From Branchinecta lynchi (lineage: Eukaryota > Arthropoda > Branchiopoda > Anostraca > Branchinectidae): 64,000 nucleotides of DNA. Below are positions 56,451 through 64,000 of this stretch, piece after piece. Position numbers and translations under genes: made by a program. Location of the stretch: NCBI GenBank assembly GCA_023053575.1, contig JAKZAP010000017.1:21995023-22059022 (forward strand). The letters are read 5' to 3'. Below the pieces are notes generated by a model that did not search any database, was not told the DNA's origin, and worked only from the letters and a program-made list of their open reading frames with translations. Every line of letters begins with the position of its first letter. Position 1 is the stretch's first letter.

Positions 56451-56485
56451 TATAAGCTATATGGTTAACGAAATAATCTTCAGAC
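56451..56485 (+). promoter_or_regulatory. Core promoter of the SYSAPA gene
   Basis: TATAAGCTAT at 56451-56460 lies about 30 bp upstream of TTCAGACGAGTG (56479-56490), an arthropod-like initiator. That gives a 5' UTR of about 50 nt before the ATG at 56532. Spacing and short leader match many arthropod cuticle genes. Confidence 0.6.
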
Positions 56486-56531
56486 GAGTGTAAGTGACGA
56501 CGACAAAAGTGCAAAGCTTAGCTGGATTATC

Positions 56532-56546
56532 ATGAAAGCCTTTGTA
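56532..56546 (+). CDS. Exon 1 coding part (MKAFV)
   Basis: Five codons, then the donor GTA/GTAAGT at 56547. A tiny first coding exon ending inside the signal peptide is a common plan for arthropod cuticle genes. Confidence 0.85.
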
Positions 56547-59500
56547 GTAAGTATTCGACTCTACAAGTTTTCCCTTTCAGTAATTTGGATTTATTTGGGA
56601 GAATTTTAGTTTCTTAAATTCTTTACTTCTTACTACCGTTCCTTTTATTTTTTGATTCTCGGTTAACGTTTTGGGTCAGTTTGTATTGTGCAATTTGTTT
56701 AAAAGAATAAATGGGTTAACCCCAAGGTCGTATCCAGGGGGGAATTTTTATAGACTTTTTCCTCTTATCTATGTGTTTTTTGTCAGACCAGCAGGCAACC
56801 CCCCCTTCCTCGAAAAAAACACCCCCCCCCCCGAAATAAATTCCTGGATACGGGCCTGAGCCTACCCCTTAAACGTCAACAATACAAAATACTTGAAACT
56901 ATACTTGACAAAATGAATGGCAGTTTTAGCAAAAGGTAATCCATACGTGAACTTTTTTCGGATTCTTGTCATTAACGGACCATCCGATTTGTTTTCTTTT
57001 TCCAGTCCTATGCTTTACTTATATTAGTCCTCAGATTTTGCTTCACTGATTACTCCTCGGGTATTACCGTATCTTTCGTCCGATTTCTTATTGTCCCTAA
57101 CCCAATGAAATTTTTTTCTCAAAATAGTACTATGAAGTAGTACGAAAAAGTATCATGCAGTACTAACCATGCTACTACATGCTTCTACTTCAAGGCTACC
57201 GTGTTACTGCATACTACTATATGCTACTACTAGCACGACTGGATGCCACTATGGCAAGACAGGACGCTACTGGATACTACTACATAAGATTGGACGAGTC
57301 TGAGGCAAATTAAATGATAGTATTCTTTGCTGTTACATAGTATTACATGCAACGTTTTCGTACTACTACCATACTACTACGCAGGCTACAAATTTTTCAT
57401 CGGGAAAGGCTGCCTGATTCCTAGAATCTCCGTTTTGATATCATTATATTCTATTGACCCTAACTGTATTTCCTTACGAACTTGGTTGGTGGTTTCTGAT
57501 ACCCCTTGGTAGAAACTGAATGGGAAGCTAGACTGGCCATATGTGCTGCCTAATTTTTTTTAGTTCAAGCTAAGCAGGTCGGGGCGTGAAAAATATAAAA
57601 ATAATAACACATCATTTGTCCTGAAGCCATGGTTTAATTGATACTTCTGAAATAAACTTAAGTTTAGACTTACTTGATCCTTTTCCTCGTCTTTTTTTCG
57701 AAAGGTCACCGGTATAGCTTAATCCCTTGTAACTAGCCTACCTGAAACAAAATGCCTATGAATATGCAAAACGAAAAATTAGCGAGGTAATTGGCTGTTT
57801 GGGTCATCTTTATTCCTGGATGATTTAGCACTTTTTTACGTTGACTACGTCCGGATGTATAATATTTGCATATTGACGAGGCTTTGCCAAACGTAGAGAT
57901 GAATACAAACCACTTTAGTGCCAGCAGTTTCATAGATAGCGAGAGTGAAAGGCACAAGTGCCGGTTCTCATGTCGTAACTATGAATCACAGAACGTAATT
58001 ACATTGCGTATTTATGGAATGTGGTTAATCGTGATTTTGGATATGGCATGAGCAGTTACGTTGTCTCCTTTGACTGGGACAACGTTATACTGGCAAGGGA
58101 TATAGTATAGCTAAAGGGTTGAGTAAATCCTTCGAAGTCATTTAAAACGAACTAACCATCCCTCCTTTCTAGGTTTGTCTATTCGCAGTCGTGTCCCTCG
58201 CTGTGGCGGACAAGGGACATGGTGGTGGACATGGGCATGGGCATGGACATGGCCACAGTTCAGCAGCCGGTCCAGCATACGGTGCAGTGGCACCTGTAGA
58301 ATCATATCACTCTTCAGCACCGGCATATACTGCCCCAATCTACTCCGCACCTGCTGCACCAGCCTACTCAGCTCCAGCATACTCAGCCCCAGCTGCACCA
58401 GCCTATTCTGCTCCGGCTGCACCAGTCTACTCTCCTCCAGTGCCAGTTTACAATGAACCAGAAACATACGTAAACGGAAAGGCCGTACAAAACCAGCCAC
58501 TTCATTATGCCCCGCACAATTATCTTGCCCAGGGAAAGGCTTCTTCCAAGCCGTACGCAGCACATGCTAGTTCCTATCATGGAGGGGCTCCAGTATACCA
58601 CTCTGCCCCTGTTGCACCCGTTCTTTCGTATGCTGCTCAAACCCACGGGGGAAAAAGCGGAAAAGGATACTCGGTCCCAACTCCTGTAGCCTATGCTCCG
58701 CCTGCTCCGGTTTATCACGCACCAGCAGCACCCGTTTACCAAGCTCCAGTATCATCATACGCGCCTGCTGTGCCTTCGTATGAACCAGTTTCTCAGTCGT
58801 ATGCATCAGCTGAACCTGCTTACGGAGCCCCAGCATCATACCAAGCATACCATGTAGCCGAACAAGCTCATGCACCCTCATCGGGCTATGGGTTGCCCAA
58901 GCAGAAATCTAAAGCAAAGTCACCAAAATCCTCTTATGGCGTTCCTAAGGCATCGAAAGCACCGAAATCCAGCTATGGACTCCCCAAACAATCCAAAAAG
59001 GCTCCGAAGTCTGGTTATGGCGTCCCTAAAAAGCCGAAGGCAGCTTACGGCGTTCCAATAGCCCACGCCCCTGCTCCACACTATGGAGCTCCTGTCCACG
59101 CCCAGAAGGCCCCAGTCTCGTCATATGGTGTTCCAGTCCAGACCCACTTCCCTCAAGCCCCTTCATATTCAGCACCGGCCCCAGAATATAGCGTGCCTTC
59201 CCCATCGTATAGTGCTCCCGCTCCTATTCCCAGCTACAGCCCCCCTGCTGCTCAGTCTTACAGTGCACCAGTACAGGCCTATAGCGCCCCAGCTCCAGTG
59301 GCCCAGTCATACAGTGCCCCTGCTGCTCAGTCTTACAGTGCAGCAGTACAGGCCTATAGCGCTCCAGCTCCTGTGTCCCAGTCATACAGCGCCCCTGCTG
59401 CTCAGTCTTACAGTGCACCAGTACAGGCCTATAGCGCCCCAGCTCCAGTGGCCCAGTCATACAGCGCCCCTGCTGCTCAGTCTTACAGTGCACCAGTACA

Positions 59501-60872
59501 GGCCTATAGCGCTCCAGCTCCTGTGTCCCAGTCATACAGCGCCCCTGCTTCTCAGTCTTACAGTGCCTATAGCGCCCCAGCTCCAGTGGCCCAGTCATAC
59601 AGCGCTCCTGCTGCTCAGTCTTACAGTGCACCAGTACAGGCCTATAGCGCCCCAGCTCCTGTGTCCCAGTCATACAGCGCCCCTGCTGCTCAGTCTTACG
59701 TTGCACCAGTACAGGTCTATAGCGCCCCAGCTCCAGTGGCCCAGTCATACAGCGCCCCTGCTGCTCAGTCTTACAGTGCACCAGTACAGACCTATAGTGC
59801 CCCAGCTCCAGTGGCCCAGTCATACAGCGCGGCTGCTGCTCAGTCTTACAGTGCACCAGTACAGACCTATAGCGCCCCAGCTCCAGTGGCCCAGTCATAC
59901 AGCGCCCCAGCTCCAGTGGCCCAGTCATACAGTGCCCCAGCTCCAGTGGCCCAGTCATACAGCGCCCCTGCTGCTCAGTCTTACAGTGCCCCAGCTCCAG
60001 TGGCCCAGTCATACAGCGCCCCAGCTCCAGTGGCCCAGTCATACAGCGCCCCTGCTGCTCAGTCTTACAGTGCACCAGCACAAGCCTATAGCGCCTCAGC
60101 TCCAGTGGCCCAGTCACACAGCGCCCCTGCTGCTCAGTCCTACAGCGCACCAGTCCAGGTCTACAGTGCACCAGCCCGTCCATCCCAGGCTTACATTGCC
60201 CCGTCAGCACCAGCACAAACCTACCGTGCTCCAGCGGAATCAGCCCAAGCTTACAGAGCACCAGCTCAGACTTACAGTGAGCCAGCTGTTCCTGCCCAGA
60301 CCTATAATGCACCGGCTGCCACAGCCCAGGCTTATAACACACCAGCAGCCCAGCCTGAGATTTATGGTGCACCAGCTACTCCAACCCAGACTCACAGTGC
60401 ACCAACTGCTTCAGCCCAGACATATAGTGTCCCTGCACCTGTTGCTGCCCCTGCTTCCCCTTATTTTGCTCCTGTGGCACCAGTTGTTGAAAGTTACGTT
60501 GCTACTGCTCCTTCTGAACAGGTTATCGCAGCCTATGCTGCTCCAACAGAAAATGCTTTTTCTGTTTCAGCCGACCAAGCTCCCGCAGTTCAAGAATACA
60601 GAGGAAACGAAGAGGTTATTGTCGGTCAGTGGATCCCCATGATCGATGTCCCAACCCCCCAGTCAGTCCTCGAGGAGATCCCCTTCTCAGCCGATCCAGT
60701 TCCCGGTGCCAAGGCGGCTGAAGCCACCCAGTCTGAAGTAAATAGCCCGGTACCAGCCGCTGAAGTAGAGAAAGCGGCAACATTTGCTGACGTTGATCCG
60801 ATCGATATTAGAAATACTCCGGTGAATCCCAGTGAAGATGAGAAGTGTGACGAAGAATCGCATTCTTCTTAG
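56532..60872 (+). CDS. Secreted proline-rich structural protein with SYSAPA repeats, two coding exons
   Basis: Exon 1 (56532-56546, MKAFV) joins exon 2 (58173-60872) in phase 0 to give 904 residues. Residues 1-17, MKAFVVCLFAVVSLAVA, are a signal peptide with cleavage before Asp18. Next come a GHGGGHGHGHGHGH block (20-33), Ala/Pro/Tyr-rich sequence with APAYSAPA units, a Lys-rich block with six YG[VL]P motifs (about 240-330), a 25-residue tandem repeat domain (about 358-675) of SYSAPA, QAYSAPAPVAQ and SYSAPAAQ, then diverged units and an acidic C-terminus (VGQWIPMIDVP, about 800-904). There are almost no Cys and no Rebers-Riddiford chitin-binding domain. SYSAPA repeats occur in insect vitelline membrane-like and cuticle proteins, so an extracellular matrix role (cuticle or eggshell) is inferred. 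Tyr could be cross-linked. Confidence 0.88.
56723..56858. mobile_element. hAT-type MITE, CAGGCCCGTATCC family, copy 2
   Basis: CAAGGTCGTATCCAGG and CCTGGATACGGGCCTG ends. The interior (TCTATGTGTTTTTTGTC, GACCAGCAGGCAA) is the inverse of the copy at 41989. The 8-bp flanks are no longer clearly matched. Confidence 0.75.
57101..57394. mobile_element. MITE, CCCGATGAAAAATTT family, copy 4
   Basis: CCCAATGAAATTTT at the left, AAATTTTTCATCGGG at the right, with AA on both sides. The interior is almost the same as copies 2 and 3. Confidence 0.75.
58173..60872 (+). CDS. Exon 2 of the SYSAPA gene (main coding exon)
   Basis: Begins GTTTGTCTATTCGCA (VCLFA) after the acceptor AG at 58171-58172 and ends at TAG 60870-60872, giving 899 codons. 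The GTG at 58191 is internal and is not a start. Confidence 0.88.
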   Translation, partial: VCLFAVVSLAVADKGHGGGHGHGHGHGHSSAAGPAYGAVAPVESYHSSAPAYTAPIYSAPAAPAYSAPAYSAPAAPAYSAPAAPVYSPPVPVYNEPETYVNGKAVQNQPLHYAPHNYLAQGKASSKPYAAHASSYHGGAPVYHSAPVAPVLSYAAQTHGGKSGKGYSVPTPVAYAPPAPVYHAPAAPVYQAPVSSYAPAVPSYEPVSQSYASAEPAYGAPASYQAYHVAEQAHAPSSGYGLPKQKSKAKSPKSSYGVPKASKAPKSSYGLPKQSKKAPKSGYGVPKKPKAAYGVPIAHAPAPHYGAPVHAQKAPVSSYGVPVQTHFPQAPSYSAPAPEYSVPSPSYSAPAPIPSYSPPAAQSYSAPVQAYSAPAPVAQSYSAPAAQSYSAAVQAYSAPAPVSQSYSAPAAQSYSAPVQAYSAPAPVAQSYSAPAAQSYSAPVQAYSAPAPVSQSYSAPASQSYSAYSAPAPVAQSYSAPAAQSYSAPVQAYSAPAPVSQSYSAPAAQSYVAPVQVYSAPAPVAQSYSAPAAQSYSAPVQTYSAPAPVAQSYSAAAAQSYSAPVQTYSAPAPVAQSYSAPAPVAQSYSAPAPVAQSYSAPAAQSYSAPAPVAQSYSAPAPVAQSYSAPAAQSYSAPAQAYSASAPVAQSHSAPAAQSYSAPVQVYSAPARPSQAYIAPSAPAQTYRAPAESAQAYRAPAQTYSEPAVPAQTYNAPAATAQAYNTPAAQPEIYGAPATPTQTHSAPTASAQTYSVPAPVAAPASPYFAPVAPVVESYVATAPSEQVIAAYAAPTENAFSVSADQAPAVQEYRGNEEVIVGQWIPMIDVPTPQSVLEEIPFSADPVPGAKAAEATQSEVNSPVPAAEVEKAATFADVDPIDIRNTPVNPSEDEKCDEESHSS
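59230..60180 (+). repeat. Coding tandem repeat, 75-bp unit with 30-bp sub-units
   Basis: The unit runs from CAGTCTTACAGTGCACCAGT through CCAGCTCCAGTGGCCCAGTC to CCTGCTGCT, 25 codons. About nine units occur; one is shortened (near 59550-59580). From about 59880 the 30-bp half (SYSAPAPVAQ) is amplified alone. VAQ and VSQ versions alternate in the first units, suggesting a higher-order 150-bp period. Unit length divisible by three keeps all frames open. Confidence 0.85.
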
Positions 60873-60918
60873 TCACACTTAGCTCCTAAATTCCCTCTAA
60901 TCTATTTTTATATTGTTG

Positions 60919-60924
60919 AATAAA
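60919..60924 (+). terminator. Polyadenylation signal of the SYSAPA gene
   Basis: AATAAA 46 bp after the stop codon, in T-rich surroundings. A short 3' UTR is implied. Confidence 0.75.
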
Positions 60925-61323
60925 TTTATTGTTATATTTTCAATACTGGCGTTTGCTTTACATGACAGATATGTTCGAAAAATCACTCATATTTATGACA
61001 TTATAGCTCCTTTTGTTTCCTGGATCAGTATTTGGGAACTTTTTCCACCGATTATTATTACCTTGACCTTAAATTGCAGTCTGGAGAAATTGTTTTTTTT
61101 TTTGACCGGTTATAAAAAAAAATAGAGCAATAATTATGCGAAAGAAAAAGGACAAAACGCAGAAAAAGTTCAAACTGAAAGAAAAAAATAGTATGGAGTG
61201 TGCATATTCCAGAACTGCAAATAAAGTACGTCCGAAACAGAGTGCCAGTCGTTTCCGCTATTTTTTTCTTAGTGTGAAGCCATTACTCCTCGCTCTTCGA
61301 AACGGGGTCAGCAATATTGAATC
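60925..61323. other. Intergenic, nothing recognised
   Basis: Two 70-codon frames (60913-61125, 61136-61348) have no motif and no splice context. Confidence 0.4.
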
Positions 61324-61682
61324 TAGTGTTGGGCGATATTCGATATGATAATCCAAATATCGATGATATTGAAAAGTTGATATTTCGATATTCACTTTTC
61401 AAATACCGATATTTTCGAAAGTTGCATTACAATGTGCAACAGTTCTATCATTCGGGATTTTAAGAATAAAAGAACAAATAGGGATTTCAAACATGATTTC
61501 GACTGGTGAGGAGAAACAGATTGAGAAGGAAATGCGAGGAAATGCTACTATTTCTTAATGAATGTTTAATTTTGTTGTTTTAGTTCACTTTTGTAGCAGT
61601 ATAATCAGTTTCAAATGTCATATACGATAATCGAATTTGAAAGTATCGATATTTCGATATTCCCGAATATCGCCCAACACTA
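61324..61682. mobile_element. hAT-type MITE, TAGTGTTGGGCGATATTCG ends
   Basis: TAGTGTTGGGCGATATTCG at the left and CGAATATCGCCCAACACTA at the right. The 8-bp flanks ATTGAATC and ATTGTCTC match at 6 of 8. The ends are rich in ATCGATATT words. Confidence 0.8.
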
Positions 61683-63019
61683 ATTGTCTCTCTCCCAAGG
61701 AAGGCAATGCAGAAAGCTGTCTGGTATCACGCGGGCTGTAGGAATTAGTGTCAAAGTGACGTCGAAAGTCCTTACCTTTCGTCCGCCAAATTGCGGGTAA
61801 AAAACACGCATCAGTCATATTACACTTCAACCTGTACATAATTCGCACGGGAAATTAATACTAAGGCATATAATTAACCGTCACTGGACCTAACCTTGGC
61901 AGACGGTATTTCACTGCTGTTTTCACGTAGCCACAAATACGGAAATAACGCATTTACTGCTTTTGTCAAGGCTCGTGTGTATTTTTTTTTACCCGGATTT
62001 GCCGCACAATCAGTACACTAAGCTCCGTAACCTAGCGAAGATGGGGGTGTTTGGCGGTTAGTGGTTTATCTAAGGAATTTAGGTTTTTAAATAAGTTTTA
62101 AGGTTTTTTGTTGTTTGTTCGTTGAAGTAACTTTTTGCCACTATAAGAGAGATTCTCTAAGGACGGTAGAGCATCTTGAAACAGGTAGTGCGTGAGTTTA
62201 AAATTTTTGTTTTTTGTTGGTTGTTTATTCCTGATCGAACCTATAAAATTTGACTGCTTGATTCGAAGTGAAAAAAATTGTACATAATTCGGGTTTTTGC
62301 CAGGTTTTAAAATATGAGTAGATTAATAGTAAAGAAGAAAAGATATTTAATGGTTGTAAAATATGGTAGATAAAACTTAATACTGCTAGAAAAATGAAAA
62401 AAGGGTAGATTTAGGTTGTAGGTTTAGTTTTTATGGAGGAAGGGTTTTTGAATGAGAGAGTGAGTTTTGAGGAGAATATTTGATATAAAAATTAAAAATT
62501 TTGAAAAGAGAAGTTAGAGTGGATAAATTACAAAGATAATAGGTTTAAGACGAAAGTGTAAGTGACGTTAAAGTAGGGTAAGCTTCTACGTAATTTTTGT
62601 ACTAACGTCACTGAGTTGGAGGTGGAGACGTAGCCACTTGTTTTGGTTCAATCCAAAGCAAGAACAAATGAAAAAGAAGCTACTCGGGATTATAAAAAAA
62701 AGAAAAAAATAGGAATTTAGGTTTCTAGTAAAACTGCTCATCCTATAGTCACCTTTTCTGGATTTAAGTTGTGTGTACGCGCGCCATCTAAGTTACCGTT
62801 AAACGGATCGTCAGTTTTGCACACCCTCAGGTTCGGGTCACTTTCCTACGTTTCTTGACCTTCGACTGGCGGATGTGTTACCTTGACACTCAAATAATAC
62901 TGTGTTTTTATGAAGTGCCGGCGCTCTTTGAAAATGGGAAAAGAAGGAGATATCTCGTAAACTCATCTTCGGGTATTTGAGTGTCAGACCGTAAGACACT
63001 TTCCGACTGACGCATTGAG
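61683..63019. other. Intergenic, no gene; contains a C-free tract
   Basis: No supported gene. The plus strand lacks C entirely from 62387 to 62530 (39 G, no C). An AGTGACGTTA/TAACGTCACT inverted pair lies at about 62560-62615. Confidence 0.5.
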
Positions 63020-63339
63020 GCTTTCACACTGAGGTACGCAACCTCTGCGTCGCGCTTGTGGTGACGCAAGGCAGAGCTTACGCAGAAAAATTGCGTTGAC
63101 GTATTCGCATCAGATTTGTCAGTGAAAATTTGAAGTTCTTGAAGACAAACTGCAGAAAACCTACTAACGATGAAGAAAAACTTAGTAATGATGACAGAAA
63201 CGAGAATTTAGCATAAGACACAGAGAAAGAAAAACGTAAATACACATCCAGCGTGAAAGCTTGTCAAGCAGGTGTGAAAGATACGCTACGCAAACTGCAC
63301 GCAGCGCAACGCATCGCAACGACGGGTCACTGTGAAAGC
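63020..63339. mobile_element. MITE with GCTTTCACACTGA ends
   Basis: GCTTTCACACTGA and TCACTGTGAAAGC (12 of 13 inverted). Internal GCGTTGC/GCAACGC words near both ends. The 8-bp flanks match at 5 of 8 only, so superfamily assignment is open. Confidence 0.6.
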
Positions 63340-63722
63340 GGCTTAAGTCAAACTGAGAATCAGGGAATTGCATTAGCGTTTGCTGTGCGTGGAATCTGCC
63401 AAATCCTGTCTCGTGAAGTCGTCGAAGCCTGCAGACCAGGCGATCCAAGGCCATCGTCCTCGCAAAAAGTTATTCAGTAACCTAATATTATTCAGTACTA
63501 TGCTCCGGTGATTCGAGGTTCGAAATAAATAACTCCAGGATCATTGGTCCGAGTGAAGACCAAGTGATTTGTGTTCATCTCTATTTGGCAAAGCTTCGTC
63601 AATATGCAAATGTTACATACCCCAACGCAGTCAACGCAAACTGTAAAAAAAGAAAATTGCACTAAGTATTCCAGAACTAAAGATAATACGGACAGCCAAT
63701 TGCCTTGCTGATTTTTTGTTTT

Positions 63723-64000
63723 ATTATGGCACTTTGCAGCTTCGCTCATGTGCCATGTACCGATCACTTTCCGGTCGGTCGGTCTGTCAGACCACTGTTC
63801 TCGAGTTAGGGTACTTCCAGAAGGGCTAGGACGATGAATTTTGGCAGGCATAACAGTGTTCCGGCCAAACTAACTTGGCAATGGTCACTTCCACGCTCCA
63901 ACCACCGTGGGGGGGGATTGGAGGGAAGAGGAATCTTGAGAAAGGTATAACTTTGGAACGGGTGATCGGATCTTAAAGTTTAACTGAAAAGCCAAAGCCA
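63723..64000 (+). mobile_element. Helentron-like element, family B (copy B6), runs off the window
   Basis: TATGGCACTTTGCAGC and GCTCATGTGCCATGTACCG form the 5' palindrome, then CCGGTCGGTCGGTCTGTC, GAGTTAGGGTACTTCCAG, TAGGACGATGAATTTTGGC and a G-rich block. The 3' end lies beyond the window. Confidence 0.65.

Larger units (their letters stand above)
56547..58172. other. Intron 1 of the SYSAPA gene
   Basis: 1626 bp, GT-AG, acceptor TTTCTAG at 58166-58172. Contains a hAT MITE (56723-56858) and a CCCGATGAAAAATTT MITE (57101-57394). Open frames within it are not genes. Confidence 0.8.

Noticed and set aside
59224..60372. A 382-codon antisense frame under the SYSAPA repeat
   Set aside because: Same cause: antisense shadow of a tandem repeat, with unlikely composition and no promoter or splice evidence.
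59083..60642. A 519-codon open frame in another plus frame of the SYSAPA exon
   Set aside because: The 75-bp repeat has a length divisible by three and few stop-forming words, so all frames stay open. No start context, and the product is a Pro/Leu/Gln artefact. The frame with a signal peptide and clean splice junction is the real one.

Overview
The window is eukaryotic, gene-poor and rich in repeats. It looks like arthropod DNA, possibly crustacean. The reasons are spliced genes with GT-AG introns, AATAAA signals, a secreted low-complexity cuticle- or eggshell-like gene whose signal peptide is split by intron 1, a TATA box about 30 bp from an arthropod-like initiator, and dense non-LTR retrotransposon fragments and MITEs. 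The organism call is an inference; nothing here fixes the species.

Two protein-coding genes can be rebuilt with confidence. (1) An inosine triphosphate pyrophosphatase gene (ITPA) lies on the minus strand at 13803-20931. It has three coding exons joining in frame to 192 residues, and a 5.5 kb first intron full of mobile DNA: a LINE tail, a 147-bp satellite, a 1.26 kb foldback, a MITE and a Helentron-like element. (2) A secreted proline-rich structural protein lies on the plus strand at 56532-60872. It has two coding exons and 904 residues, with a His/Gly-rich N-terminus, a Lys-rich YG[VL]P block and a long SYSAPA repeat domain. There is also one tRNA-Thr(UGU)-like gene at 49392-49464.

Most of the rest is layered transposons. 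0-8.5 kb: LINE fragments, MITEs and a DNA transposon inserted in a LINE. 8.6-13.4 kb: a composite of two (GTCY)n-bearing element families, A (ends carry a TGGGATCCCA palindrome) and B (ends carry TGGCACTTG). Their layout matches Helentron-associated elements such as DINE-1. More copies lie at 15.5, 21.2, 23.6-25.6, 26.7, 35.4, 37-38, 45.4-47.2, 47.5, 51-54.2 and 63.7 kb. Clean target-site duplications or empty sites define many smaller elements: TA-, TTAA- and hAT-type 8-bp insertions.

The most interesting find is a family of small repeats carrying hammerhead self-cleaving ribozyme motifs. Two head-to-head inverted copies (10297-10551 and 21910-22217) each hold an intact-looking hammerhead on both strands. 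Both are inserted at the same position of the family A internal repeat, with 10-13 bp duplications. Decayed relatives occur at 2.9, 5.1, 14.9, 38.3, 39.25-39.75 (a four-unit tandem array) and 50.4 kb. This fits Penelope-like elements or metazoan retrozymes, but no reverse transcriptase of that type is visible here.
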